The notes: generated by a model from the sequence alone, not told the origin. DNA of 64,000 nt from Choristoneura fumiferana (GCF_025370935.1 NC_133486.1:10256133-10320132); one strand, 5' to 3'; positions 47,148 through 59,057 are shown, counted from the stretch's first letter. Translations and numbers: made by a program.

Positions 47148-47351
47148 AGTGACATTATAGAAGGGAGCTGTTTATGGTAAGAGTGACCAGAGACAATAAA
47201 TATTTTTATTTTTCTAGATACTCTTAAAAACGCGGCATCCAGTACCGTAAAGTCGATACTACATGTTAATTTACTTATTATCTCTTCGGATGAAACGTTC
47301 ACAAAATTATCATCAGACATCACTTAGGGTAAGTTCGTCTGATTTATTAAT
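47148..47351 (+). repeat. DIRS right inverted terminal repeat
   Basis: Inverse of the left repeat in its inner part, with an extra outer ~45 bp (catcacttagggtaagttcg) not found at the left end but copied in inverse at 46,813-46,860. Confidence 0.92.
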
Positions 47352-47356
47352 TATAT

Positions 47357-48058
47357 CCGAGTAAAATCGGGCCGGCTCATTAGTTTTAGGTAAATCTATT
47401 TTAAAATGAGTGCTATGCAGAGTTTACCTCTTCTGTCACCATCGATACTTTCAAACTTCTGCGTCATTTAAATCTTAATAAGGTATCTCCGACATGACAA
47501 GCGAACTGCGAGTTAAATTTTTATCTACAAACTCGGCATGGTCGGCAAGTTTTTCAAGTAATGTCCCCAGTTTAAGCTGGCTCAACATTTTATCACATCC
47601 CAGCTACGCCAGCGTTGCGACACACTGCTGGGAGAAAATGACACAAAATAGCTGGTTATTAAAACTATAACTTTCCAATTTTGCACTGGATACGTTTCAG
47701 AACGACCCGCACTCATCTGTTTAATGGGCAAAAAGCATTTTATAGTTAATTTTGTATGAAATTTTCTTATTGCAAGTAGGCTGCCAAAGAAATTCCTTGC
47801 CAAAGCATGAAAACAAAAAAAAACTCTACAACTATCAGACAAATTTAAAACAGATTTTTCGTAGATAACCATAAATCAGCATCAGCCTGTTGCAATCATT
47901 TAAAGCATAGTGGTGCAATGAAATAGCGCTCGTTTGATATAATTAAGAAAAGACCTATTTATCAAGCAAATGGGCCACGAAAAAGTTAATACATTTATGA
48001 CAGTGTACCCAAAAGTTAGTAAGTACGAGGCCGCGTGGTAGAAAAATATCTCATTTTA
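47357..48058. other. Unique flank beyond the DIRS element
   Basis: Does not match the sequence following the empty site in copy 1. No recognisable gene; short ORFs only. Confidence 0.5.
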
Positions 48059-48180
48059 GGCTGCGTTCATACACAGCGGGAATCGCACAGTTTTGAGCGC
48101 ACAATCTTTTTTCAGAGTATTGCTTGAGAAAGAGACGGTGTGCTAAAACCGCGCGATTCCCGCCGTGTCTGAACGCAGCC
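48059..48180. mobile_element. PIF/Harbinger-type MITE with TTA duplication
   Basis: 122 bp with ends GGCTGCGTTCATACACAGCG and its near inverse, flanked by TTA at 48,056-48,058 and 48,181-48,183. The foldback core carries cgggaatcgc arms. Confidence 0.87.
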
Positions 48181-48361
48181 TTACAGTAGATACTCGGAAG
48201 TACGAGAACTTAATTTTGCCGAACAATTAAAGTCACAGATATGATATAGTTCAAACTGATCGAGGGATTCATATGAAAGGGCAATGGACATGACACATTG
48301 GTCGAAAAAACGACAGTCATTTGGAAAAGAATCGTTCTCAGGTGACCACGAATACGGCCCT

Positions 48362-48505
48362 ATATACTACGAAGTGCAAAATTCTAACTTTGTATCTTGC
48401 CGTCCCACGCAGTCCGTCAGCACGTTTATATTATTTAATACGAGAGTGAGAGGAACGGTCCGATACGAACTCCGATTTTCGAATGTCGTAGTAACCCACC
48501 AGAAG
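48362..48505 (+). repeat. Interspersed repeat (tactacgaagtgcaaaattc family)
   Basis: Shared with 62,487-62,615 in the same orientation: tactacgaagtgcaaaattc, then tatcttgcc, aatacgag and cgatacgaact(t/c)cgatttt. The overlapping ORFs are incidental. Confidence 0.7.
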
Positions 48506-49074
48506 ACATCGTATATCGTTACTCGAACGAATGTCATATGGTTATAGTACATTGTTTTCTAAAATGTTCGTTTGTTATTAAGTAAATTTCTGAAATAATA
48601 ATGTCTTCCGAATTTATCCAACTTACCAAGCAAGCAGTGTGTACCAACTATTAAATTTACCCGCGGAATCCCACAAGTAACACGGTACCGTATGGAGCCA
48701 AGAATCAGCCGTAAATCTCCGATTTAGCGAAGTAAACCAGAACTAAATCAGTGGAACATTCACTTACCCTTACTGCGTTTAATATCTTTGTATGAGGCAG
48801 CGTGAAAACGTCGAGCTACGTTAGTGAAGTTTTTAGTTCCTTTGTTATTTGTTGCTACGGGAACAGAATCATCATCTTTATCATCATCATCATTTCGGCA
48901 TATCGGAGTATCGTTCTAATATATCAGAATGAGAAGGCTTGGGCAGTAAGTAGTTCGTAGAGGACAGAATGAGAATACCAACTAATTATTATAAATGATT
49001 GTGTATGTTTGTTACTCTTTTGCGTTAATACGGCTGGACGGATTTGGATGTTATTTGGTATATATGTCGGCGGC

Positions 49075-49807
49075 CAATCGTAAAATCCGCCAGATCACGA
49101 AATTCCTAGGCATATCGTGAAATGCCGCCATTTCATGATTTGGCCAGTTTAGGCAGATCATGAAATTCCTAGGCGTATCATGAAACGCCGCCATATCGCC
49201 ATTCGCCGGCCACTGCCGTGGCACGCTCGCTTCGCTCGCTCGACTCGTGCGTCGTGATCACAATTTATACTAACCACTCCTCGCTTCGCTCGTCGTACTT
49301 AAATTTTTCTATATAAATAAATAACAACTAGTGAATACTTTATTAAATTTATCAACAAAATACTAACCTCTAAAATACGGGCAGACGTGCATGGTTTTTT
49401 CACATTGTGCACAGATTCCGTTTGATTCACATAAAAAGAACGGAGCTGATGTTCAAAAGCTTCTTTTGCACTTCTATTTTGAATTCAATCACTATTTTCG
49501 GTTTAAAGATCATTTTGTTGAGACGCCGACATTTTTCACGCGCTAAACAAACACGGCCGGTCAGCTGGGCACGGCCGCCATTGCATACGCAGCGCCACCA
49601 GTGCCCAAATAAGAAACTATTTTACGATGTGCCCGGTACAGAGCTAGGAATATCGACGAATGCGTTGCTCTAATCGATCTGCCGTATTATTTCTCAGGCA
49701 CATCGTGATATGCCTGGCCAACGTTTAGGCATATCATGAAATGGCGGCGTTTCACAATATGCCTAGGAATTTCGTGATCTGGCGGATTTTACGATCGGCC
49801 GCCGACA
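49075..49807. mobile_element. TGTCGGC/GCCGACA element, 733 bp member
   Basis: Same terminal repeats as 10,158 and 38,876, beginning TGTCGGCGGCCAATCGTAAA, with TATA at 49,071-49,074 and 49,808-49,811. It is longer than the other members, with additional interior including cttcgctcgctcgactcgtg. The 88-codon ORF within (49,407-49,673) shows no known domain. Confidence 0.87.
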
Positions 49808-49811
49808 TATA

Positions 49812-50719
49812 CATATATAGGGTAACGTAAGGTACTCTTTATTGCAATATGACCACAGAAGCTTAACCGCTAGGGTTGGAGACATAGAGTTTGGCTCGGA
49901 TGTTTTATATGTAGGCATTTCTTTGTTTTTTATGTTTTTTTTTTATTTTCCTGTCAGATCTAATGGAATACGCGTGCGGAACTTGCTGCTTAAGTATCGT
50001 AAAAGTAATTTTAATCACTTTCAGATGGTATTTACAAGCATAGGCGTATATATAGGAGGGCAGGGGGGCCGAGTGGGCCGTGCCCACCCCAGGATATTGG
50101 GCTACTGATTCAAAATTCTATAATACTAATATCTACACACAAAAATCCAGACCAAGCCCCCCCAGCTTAAAAATAACGCCGATGTTTACAAGTTAGTAAT
50201 TTCAAAACAGAACGACGACGTCGACACAACTATACAATACAAGTGGCTTATTTGCCCAGCAGTGGGACAAATAGGTTATTTAAAAAAAAAATTTTTTTAA
50301 ACTCGTTCCGACAAATGCTGATTTTGCGCAATGTCCGTTCATCACTTAGACATTCCGTTTAAACTGGTCTAAGTAAGTCATTTTATATTAAAACTCCTGT
50401 ATAATAATACAACATATGAAATTCTAAATCCCGGCATGCCTTCCCGCATTACTTAGCTTCTAAATGGCCCTTAATTCACGAAAAGCCTACCTTAACTCCT
50501 TTATTAACTTACAGAATAAAATACTTACTTAATCTTGCATTCTTAAAAAATTCGCCAACGTGACTTATAACCTTTCTTTTATCGTCAAAGGCCCTATAAA
50601 CGCATAGCACAAGTAATAAAGATTTGACGACGCCGTAAAGTGACATCAAAAAAATGTTATGACGTTAAATAAAAACTGGTAGGTATACTGTCTTGCGAGT
50701 AGGAATTTAGTATCACTAA
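49812..50719. other. Spacer with a SINE-tail scrap
   Basis: gcccagcagtgggacaaata at about 50,255 is the tail common to the GAT-ending SINEs. Nothing else recognised. Confidence 0.45.
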
Positions 50720-50925
50720 TCCATACTAATATTATAAAAGCAAAAGTGTGTGTGTTTGTATGTTTGTTCGTCTTCTCATCGAAACGGAGCGACGGACGAG
50801 CATCAATATAGTTTATGGGCCCGAGTGACATAGGCTACTTTTTATCCCGGAAAAATGCACAGTTCTCGAGGGAACAGCGCGCGATAACCGAATTCCGTGC
50901 GGGCGAAGGTGCGGGCAAAAGCTAA
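50720..50925 (+). mobile_element. Mini-Helitron, full length
   Basis: Starts TCCATACTAATATTATAAAA after A and ends gtgcgggcaaaagCTAA before T; 206 bp. A GTGT tract follows the 5' end, as in the 11,037 element. Ends and insertion context fit Helitrons. Confidence 0.87.
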
Positions 50926-51515
50926 TTATTGTAATTATTAATGTAATGTAAAATAACATACAAAGACACTCACTTTCGCATTTATAAATTAGTATGGATT
51001 ATGACCTCTCTACAACACTTTATTGGCGTATGCTGCTTTCGTAATGTATAGATTAGGCACTGAATTGTCCCGTGATATTTATTAATTATTTATAGCCTTG
51101 CCAAATTAGTATGTTACGGGCCGTTCAGAAACTTTTATTATTTTTATGAATAAAAAAGTTTCGTTGTTCTTTTGTTATAAGAAATCATGCAAGTCTTAAT
51201 TTTTTTTATGTTATTATAATTCACTTATAATCTATCAGCTCAGCACGTTGTAAGAGTGCAACGCACCAACCCGAAAGAGCAACTTTGTTATTAAATCAAT
51301 GTAACTTCTAACTATTAAACTGTACAGAGAAGTTAGCTCACATACTTGACTGCAACTTGAAGACGCGAAGTGTGAACGGCGATAATGTCACAGACGTTTT
51401 AGTAACAACAAAGTTACTTGATTGAAAAAACGCCCCGTAATTCTACAATGAAAACAGGGCTTATATATTGTTGAACATACTTGGAATCACTCTTTGTATA
51501 ATGTGTTTATATCGT

Positions 51516-51980
51516 GTGTGGCCTGTAATACGAGCAAATAATTAAAACATAGATCATACTCGTCAAAATGAACAACATTAGTTCAGCGACGTTTAAAAAT
51601 AATTAGTGTTTTAATTTTTCTTCTTAACATCAAGAGCTATGTTCTTGTCGGTGGAGTAATCGCCACTCCGCCCGGTCTTTGGCCAGCTGTTTGACTTCCT
51701 GACACGACACGACACCCACCTTTTCCTTCACCTTTTTAATTTTTATTATACTTTAAAGTTTATTCGAAGAAGCAATGTAGAGCAAAATTGTTGATGTTTG
51801 TAGCGTGACAGGCGACGTCAGTTGTGTTTAGGATGGCGTACATTGATTGCAGTATTTAATTTGTATGATAAAAAGTAAAATGTAAAGACTCCATTATTTT
51901 TAAAAGTCGCTGAACTAATGTTGTTCAGTTTGACGAGTACGATCTATGTTTTAATTATTTGCTCGTATTACAGGCCACAC
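51516..51980. mobile_element. Inverted-repeat element (~88 bp arms) with captured LINE tail
   Basis: Arms GTGTGGCCTGTAATACGAGC (51,516 on) and their inverse ending at 51,980 are nearly identical over about 88 bp. The interior contains a minus-strand LINE C-terminal fragment at 51,633-51,700. Target duplication not resolved. Confidence 0.8.
51633..51700 (-). pseudogene. LINE reverse transcriptase C-terminal scrap
   Basis: The minus strand reads QLAKDRAEWRLLHRQEHSS followed by a stop. KDRxxWR near a C-terminus is typical of lepidopteran LINE polyproteins. Only about 22 residues remain. Confidence 0.65.
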
Positions 51981-52469
51981 CCGGTATAAATTAAAAAATA
52001 TATACCTACTTCATAATTTATTTAATTTACCTATGTTTAAAGTCTGGCAATGAAAGTGGCCATGAGTAGGTTGCCCACTTATTAACACTGAGAAAAGAAA
52101 AAAACAATGTTATTCGGGACGAAATAAAAAAATATATAAATAAGGCACTGTGCAACGCTGTACTAAGCTGTGTTCCTCCTGGGTAAATATGAGCATCTTG
52201 TGCGCACTAGACTGATAGATAAATTTTACTACTACCAGGGATGTATCAACATTTCAGAGTAACATCAACACCCACATCCCTTACAATATTAACGATCAAT
52301 GAGAGTTGATCGGCGAAATGTCGCTAGATGGCGTTACTAGAATTGTTACGTGACGCAAATGTCAAAGTTGTCAAACGAACCTCACGATACTGCGCCAACT
52401 AACCTGTCACAGAAACATTAATTGTTAAAAACAATACTTATTGTGTTTTAAATTAATCCAGAATATTAG

Positions 52470-52860
52470 AAAGAACAGAACCGTCGCTCGAAGAACAGAT
52501 AACCATTGGGGGAGAAAAGTCCTCGAGTGGCGACCACGAACCGGAAGACGAAGCGTTGGCAGGCCTCCCACCACGTGGACTGACGACATCGAGAGAGTTG
52601 AGGAATACCGGTACCACTACCATGAGTTTCCAGTGAACGTACTCGATATAGCGACGGCGTAAATTATTTGTATGGAGAATTGTACAGCGCCTCTACAAAT
52701 AATTTACGCCGTCGCTATCGAGTACGGTCACTGTAAACTCATGGTATTGATACGGTAGATGCAAGTGGCACGTTGTCGACTGTCGTTCATTGTGGCGTTC
52801 TAAGGGGGAGGCCTTTGTTCAGCAGTCTTCCGGCTAATGGTGATGATGGTTAGAAAGAAA
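52470..52860 (+). pseudogene. RTE-type LINE C-terminal remnant interrupted by a MITE
   Basis: A frame from 52,441 includes WRPRTGRRSVGRPPTTWTDD, a clear RTE C-terminal block. At about 52,606 it is interrupted by an inverted-repeat insertion (52,618-52,746), after which the LINE tail resumes (ggtagatgcaagtggc, aagggggaggcctttgttca). The conserved AYVQQWT end is lost. Confidence 0.85.
52618..52746. mobile_element. 129 bp MITE / foldback inside a LINE remnant
   Basis: Arms at 52,618-52,671 and 52,693-52,746 are inverse over about 54 bp with few differences (gcgacggcgtaaattatttg), leaving a ~21 bp centre. It sits between two parts of one LINE tail, so the LINE was there first. Confidence 0.85.
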
Positions 52861-52999
52861 TAAAAACATTTCGTGACATTTTACAAAACAAAGAAAATGA
52901 AAAACGGAAATCTAGACAAATTTCGTCACGAAATGGTCCCAACTCAGCATAATGTCACCTTGCGGCCGACGCTGGTCTTCCGTTGGAACCATTTAGATA
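52860..52999 (-). mobile_element. Hairpin-family retroposon, copy C
   Basis: The minus-strand 3' end is the A-rich left side. The structured block at 52,931-52,994 has outer stem AAATGGT-CCAAC / GTTGG-ACCATTT with one mismatch; the inner stem is weak. The conserved ctcagcataatg and cgctggtcttcc segments are present. Confidence 0.75.
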
Positions 53000-53454
53000 A
53001 GTTAAAATGAAACACCAACAATTAACTCTGATTAGCAGTTGCTTAAAAATACCACTGTGTGATAAATATGCGATGATGTGTCTTTATGTGACAGCGGAGT
53101 GTCGTATTTTGGGCATTAGCTGGCAAAATCTAGTTAATTCCTGCTCCCGTCGTTTGTGCTCTTTATCTCAAATACATAAAATCACCACAAAAACACAATA
53201 CCGTACACAATCTTATTAATCTCACCCCTAAGCTTCAATCTCACAGGGCATTAGATTTCGTCTGCGACGGCATATGGCGATCTCTTTATTGCTAGGGTGC
53301 ATAGGGAATGCACGACTGAGGGTTCGTTCCAATTCACTGTAATCCTTTTCGTTGTTCAAAGCTTATGTTTCTACAGTTATGTATGGCCGTATTCTTGAGT
53401 GGGTGACAGAAAAAAAAGTGCCCAATACATTTTACATACTTATATATATATAGG
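53000..53454. other. Spacer, nothing recognised
   Basis: One 70-codon ORF (53,007-53,219) without recognisable features. Confidence 0.4.
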
Positions 53455-53757
53455 TCCATCATCCCAGCCTATATACGTCCCACTGCTGGGCACAGGCCTC
53501 CTCTCAGAACAAGAGGGCTTGGGCCATAGTTCCCACGCGGGCCCAGCGCGGATTGGGAACTTCACACACACCATTGAATTGCTTCGCAGGTTTGTGCAGG
53601 TTTCCTCACGATGTTTTCCTTCACCGCAAAGCTCGTGGTAAATTTCAAATGTAATTCCGCACATGAATTTCGAAAAACTCAAAGGTGCGAGCCGAGGTTT
53701 GAACCCACGACCCTCAGCTTGAGAGGCGATAGGTCAAACCACTATGCCACCACGGCT
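53455..53757 (-). mobile_element. tRNA-derived SINE, full-length
   Basis: The minus strand runs from the tRNA-like head (ccgtggtggcatagtggttt, T arm gggttcaaacc) through cgtgaggaaacctgcacaaa to ctgggcacagg / gctgggatgatgg. It contains the middle segment missing in the copies at 3,883 and 31,639, so it is the best reference copy in the window. Confidence 0.88.
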
Positions 53758-54119
53758 TCAAATCAGCAAATTTTCTGGTCTATTATTTTAAAACGTGTAT
53801 TTAAAAAGACTTCAATCAATAGGGTCTATTTCGTCTCATAAAAACACTCGTTTATAATCATAAGTGAAACTAAATAATATGTGTTGTATTAATTACAGTT
53901 GTGTATTGTAGCTTTTACTAGTTTTGACGTTTAAACTCACTCTTTGTTGGTCCCCAACTAAACACTCAATGCTCATCTCAGCCACTCAATAGTTGACCGG
54001 TAGGACTTGTCGACGTTTGGTTAACTGTGTATTTCTTTATTTTTCTGTAATTGGATTTAAGTACAAGACTTTTCTTTAATAAAATAAAAAGCGTTGGTTA
54101 ATTTCTTTGCATTTAGACA
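53758..54119. other. Spacer, nothing recognised
   Basis: AT-rich, no repeat or coding signal I can name. Confidence 0.4.
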
Positions 54120-54720
54120 ATCCCAATAATTGATTCTGGCGTTATTTTGCGGAGGCCCATATGAATGGTCTACACCACTTTACCCTTATACCTGTCCCGC
54201 TAAAAAGACGGTGATGCACGGTTTTAGCGGCGAAGTAAAGTAATATAGTTTTGTAAAATAAACGTCCGTAAATACAGGTGACAAAAAGGGTGTCTAGCGG
54301 AACAGAAAAACCCATCATTCCCCTTATCTGTGTGGTCACACATGAACACGCGCTTTGATTCGTTCGTGAAATTGGATGTAAGCTACTGAGGCTAGACGAA
54401 TCGGGAAGATTAGGAGTGAAGTATAGTTAGTCATTTCCATCCAATATTACTAAGTCATTGAACTATAAATAGCTATTTTGCTCACCGGCGACCATGCACT
54501 TAAATACGATACGACCTTACGATAGCTGCGAAAGAAATGTGATTTGAAGTAGTTCCTCCGCTTCCACGCTGTAAGAACACACACAAATCACACGAACCCA
54601 ACTATCACCTCCACTTAATTATGCTGACGCGTTTCGAACTCAACCAGAGTTCATCATCATAGAAACACCACCGTGAATATTTGAGTATCCTCAACCTGAC
54701 AAAAAGGTCTTGATAGACTG
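54120..54720 (-). mobile_element. Diverged copy of the hammerhead-bearing repeat
   Basis: On the minus strand: a hammerhead-like block (54,624-54,664), then tgtgtgttcttacagcgtgg, then cgtaaggtcg near 54,515, and a 3' part near 54,130-54,170 (gcctccgcaaaataacgcca). Unrelated sequence separates the last two parts. The ribozyme core is damaged at its first base. Confidence 0.65.
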
Positions 54721-56224
54721 ATGAACGGACAATAGAGTACCGTAGAGACATACCGTACTTCAGTCGGCCAAATGGAATCCTAAAATGTGTCGCCGTTAAT
54801 GGTGAACAGGAAAATACACCATAATCTTTTTATTTCTCTACCAACGGAGAGTGAGAGGAACATGAGTCAGGTATGTCTTTGGGTGCGCTCGCAATTGATT
54901 GAATGGGTATAATAATTATGTTTAATGTTATTGACCCCCCAAAAACAAACATTGATAAAAAAGTTATCTAACATTCCAATAAGTCCAAATTATTCGGATA
55001 AATGTTAAAAATCGAAGTCAAACGAATAATGTACGTGACTAACGTATCTTCACTTCAGGGTTGCCACCTTCAAATTATGAGTGCATTGTTTAATATTATA
55101 GTGGCAAGGTTTATAGATGTGTATAGCCATATAATTACTCTTAGTAGATTTAAGAAACGACATTTGTGCAAGTTTATACAAGGTGTAAGATATATTTTTG
55201 AAATATAAGTGACTTTTAAGGGGGCGAAACTAGCGCAAACCTCCATGACAACGTCAGTTCTATTTTATACCTATATTTAGTACCTATAGAAATCATCGTA
55301 TTTTTAGTAACAAAAATAACATGATATTTACATCGATAGTAACGATAGAGCTATATTTCCAAAATTTATTTTGAAGATTGTCATTTAAGATACTCAAAAA
55401 ACTGTTTACGGTTTTGTACTAGAAACGACGGCAGAAAATTGCAGTAATTTTCCCTATTAACTGTTTGCATCACAAGATTTTATTTTCAATTTTGTTAATT
55501 TAAGGGATAAACCGTATTTTTCTTTTCAGAAGTTTCTTATTTAATTAAATAACTATAAGTTTTTGAATAAAAATAAAAAAACTAAGTCACATCCGACAAA
55601 GCTTGTCCCACAGGGTCACTATATAGGGCTGGCTTTAGGCTCGAGCAACGTACTGTAATTGTCATACAACGAGGAAACGCCGTTAGCCTTATTATAACCT
55701 GATAGAAGCGGTACAATACAGCGAGACACCCAACAAATGAATAGTACAAACAATTTTAAAGTTTCACAAAAATATTTACCTTTTATCTTGCCAAATTCAA
55801 ATTGCTCAAATCTTGGAATTCTAATTTCTCCCATTTCCCGTGGTCGACGATGGCAACATTTTTATCTAACCTACAAAGCAAGCAGAGCCAACAAAAAGTA
55901 CAGTCAGCAAAATACTTGCATTATTTTATTTAAAAAAAACTTGTTTGGGCATATGACAACCCTATCATCCACATATGAATACACCCCAAAGCTACGCCCC
56001 AAAAAAGGTTCGAAAGTTAAAACTTCTTTAAAGGAAGTCGATTGCGTAGTACGTGACAGTACTACTCATCTCGCGGGACCAAGCTGAATAGATCCTAATG
56101 ATTCAAAAGAAACTTGAAATAAAACCCCTTCCTTGCTAAGTTCAGGTTATTGGGACGTAAATATAAAAGGGAAAGACAATGACAGAAATATTGCTAAAAA
56201 ATGTAGAGGTAGTTTTAAGAGATA
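54721..56224. other. Spacer, no supported gene
   Basis: The longest ORF (55,737-56,087, 116 codons) is Lys/Ser-rich with no domain signature or splice support. Not called. Confidence 0.45.
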
Positions 56225-56249
56225 ACAAGAAACTGTTACCGTAAGCGAC

Positions 56250-56371
56250 AGGCTAGCAACCTGTCACTATTGTACCGTTTTTGTCAAACTTAAAACCTAA
56301 ATTGCTAAAAGTGGCTCCGAAGCGGTAACGTTTCGTGTGCTCTGCCTACCTCATTTGGGATAACAGGCGTG

Positions 56372-56405
<34 letters not shown>
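56250..56405 (-). repeat. Interspersed repeat plus GT microsatellite
   Basis: Inverse of the family at 5,226-5,385 (ttgtaccgtttttgtcaaac, gtgctctgcctacctcattt). A GT microsatellite occupies about 56,372-56,405, at the edge where the other copies have acacac. Confidence 0.75.
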
Positions 56406-56407
<2 letters not shown>

Positions 56408-56999
56408 GTAACTGTTAATTAATATTCCGTCTAACCCCGACGCAAAAAGGGGGGCGTTAAAAGATTGACGCAATTATTTGAAAGCGAGTTCTTACCTATG
56501 TTTTATTAAAATCAGTTCAGCCGTTTTTGAGATATTGAACTTTAAAATGACAATGACAATGTCGAAGGTTTTATAACTTTTCTAATTTTGTTACATTATT
56601 AAGTGTACCCAAATATGTGTATCACAAAACATAAATAATTATATACAAAACGCGCATACACACACACAATAACTTACCAGCCTCCGCCCGTATCGTATAT
56701 TGTATATAGCTTATTAAGTAAGGTAACTTAAATCACCAGTATACTCTTAGCAGGCACTCTGAATACTAGTTTTATTTATCGACCAGTCTTATCGATAAAC
56801 TTCTAAATGCTATTGTGTATTTTACGGCATATTTTTTGCGAGAGTTTGAAATAATAAAGAAAAAAATCAAGAAAAAAAGTACATGGTTTACCTTAACTAA
56901 TTAATCACAAATGCATAAACTACCCCATATTTAATTATTTTTATTCTATCAAAAATAAAATTTGAACGTATGGTAGTTAACCAACAAAATGATTCATAC
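56406..56999. other. Spacer, nothing recognised
   Basis: AT-rich sequence; no supported feature. Confidence 0.4.
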
Positions 57000-57165
57000 A
57001 AATTTTTGAGTTGCGGAAGATCAGCGTCGACTGCAAACTTGACAACATGCTGAGTTGGAACCATTTCGTGACATGTCTATCTCGGTTTTCGTTTTTCTTT
57101 TATCTATTTTTTTTTTGCTTCTACAAAAATTACACGAATAAATGTTTTTCTTTCTTTCATTTTAA
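57000..57165 (+). mobile_element. Hairpin-family retroposon, copy E (truncated)
   Basis: Has the conserved cggaagatcagcg and acatgctgagttggaacc segments and a tail ending aataaatg...tttctttcttt. The 5' side of the outer stem is missing or diverged, so the fold is not preserved. Confidence 0.6.
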
Positions 57166-58790
57166 ATTAGTCTTAGTCATTTACATAGTCATTTGGATAC
57201 ATTGAGTATATTTACCGAGTAAAACTTTTAGATATTTCTATTTTAAAAGAACTCTGCAACTTGCAACATGCATGTGCAGAAGTTTACAAACTTTTAATGA
57301 TAGCTTGGCTTCAAAGCAGTATGAGAAATACTTCTTTAGGTGTGTGCTCACTGGGAGACTCACTCACTAACTTTTAGAAACTAAGGCTTAGTACGTACTG
57401 GTATTAAACACGAGTGGTTTTATATCGCCGTCCCTCTTCATAGTATTGCGTGAGAATAAGATGTGCTATAACCGCACGTGCTTTATCATCACTGAGTGTG
57501 CCAAGACTAACACCATAACAGCTATTTCCACGGCTAATTTTATCTATACAGAGCGGCAAAAAATCAGGTCCTCAAATGTACCAGAAATAGGCAAATTTTG
57601 TACCGCTGAGTCCGTTTTGTCCATTTGTTTGATCGTCCGTTTTATGTTTTGTAATCCGTCTAACTATAAAGACATACGAAATTCTGTTCTTAGGAACCAT
57701 GTCATAAATTTTAATAACAAGAAAAACTGCAATATAAATTAAAAAAAAAATTGTACTCAGCTCGAGAATCGATGACTGATTCCTAAGAACAGTTCTTCGT
57801 TTGTTTTATAGTTTCAGACTTTCCTGTACTAATCATCATCATGTCAGCCGAAAGACGTCCACTGCTAGACCTAGGCCTCCCCCAACCCAACCCTTTCCTA
57901 TACTAGCCGATCTTAATGTTACATCTTGTATACATACTGGTAGGTATAGTGTTTGTTTATACACTACACTACTACTATAATACAGTGTTGTACAGTAGTC
58001 TAACCAAAGTTTGCCAATACCCGTCACAATTCTGACTGGCCGTGCTGTTTACATAAGCCTATCCCGATTTGAATACGTCATTCGTCAATCCGGCGCACGT
58101 CACGTCACGGCCGACGTCCAATGTCCAACGAGTACGTCACGTCGCATCGCATCATGCAAGGTTTGATGACAATGGACACAGGCCAGGATTTGAATGGTCA
58201 TGTTTGAAATGTGAAGTGTAAAATGACTTTGTGCCATATATCCATGAGTTTTTTTCCTTACTATCAATGATGGTATTTCCAGAAGCGCCAGTAGTTTATA
58301 CATTAAAGCGCTTCATGCCGCCTATATATATATTTTTTTGAGTTAATTTAAATTTCGGTTCTTTTACCTTTTCATTGTACTTGTAGTGTCCACTCTTGTG
58401 TCTGATATCCTGTCAATCATTCAAAGGTTAACGGAAGAGATCCCTTTAAGGGATAAGTTCACCTTTGTACATCTTATTATCCTGTGTTATGTTATTTTCA
58501 TGTGTTTTTATGTACAATAAAGAGTTTTACAATACAATACAATATAGGTACTCGTATTATGTAGAAATTAGAATAATGTTTTTTTAAGGATCAGATCATA
58601 CCGATATGCAATGCAATACGATATTACGGTGCTATTTAAATAGCACCTAAAACCGGTAAACCTCACAAGTTTTTAGTACCTATCTACCTGTGAAACCTAC
58701 CTGTGACTTTTCAGTTTCGATGTCTGACTGAATTAGAAGTCGTAAGCTCATTAATTCGATCCGCTCAGTCTATTGCCTCAATTTCCTCTC
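57166..58790. other. Spacer with small repeat scraps
   Basis: At 57,835-57,885 the minus strand carries a LINE/SINE tail (gcagtggacgtctttcggct). Near 58,424-58,470 is gaagagatccctttaaggga, a palindromic block. No gene recognised. Confidence 0.45.
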
Positions 58791-58809
58791 AGTGCCCATT
58801 TTAGTGGAA

Positions 58810-58990
58810 GGCAGGCATAATTTTGTCCGAGCAAAGTCTTCCAGTGGCAACCACAACTGGAAGACGAAGCGTTTGGCAGACTTCCCAATAGGTGGACTGG
58901 TGACATCGTAAGAGATGCGGGCAATCGATGGACTGAAGTGGCAAGTTATCATTCATTATGGCGTTCTAAGGAGTCTTTGTTCAACATTGG
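58810..58990 (+). pseudogene. RTE-type LINE 3' remnant
   Basis: tggaagacgaagcgtttggc, ggtggactggtgacatcg and a tail gtctttgttcaacattggac correspond to the GRRSV...WTDDI region and 3' end seen at 52,540-52,830. It is broken by stops and an internal deletion. Confidence 0.7.
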
Positions 58991-59057
58991 ACGTCTTCCG
59001 GTTGATGAAGATTAAGATTACCCTTTTTTATTGGCAGACATAAAACTAATTTATTGA

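Larger units (their letters stand above)
41868..47351 (+). mobile_element. Complete DIRS-type tyrosine-recombinase retrotransposon
   Basis: About 5.48 kb with every structural part of a DIRS element. There are inverted terminal repeats (left about 41,868-42,034, right about 47,148-47,351). Gag-like, RT/RNase H and tyrosine recombinase frames lie in that order. An internal complementary region (46,759-46,883) carries inverted copies of both outer termini joined at ATTAAT. DIRS elements replicate through a circular DNA and integrate by recombinase rather than by a DDE integrase, and accordingly no staggered-cut duplication is seen. All three frames are open, and the empty site is visible at 15,251. 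It is likely a young insertion. Confidence 0.95.

Noticed and set aside
55737..56087. 116-codon ORF as a gene
   Set aside because: Low-information composition, no motifs, and no splice or promoter context.
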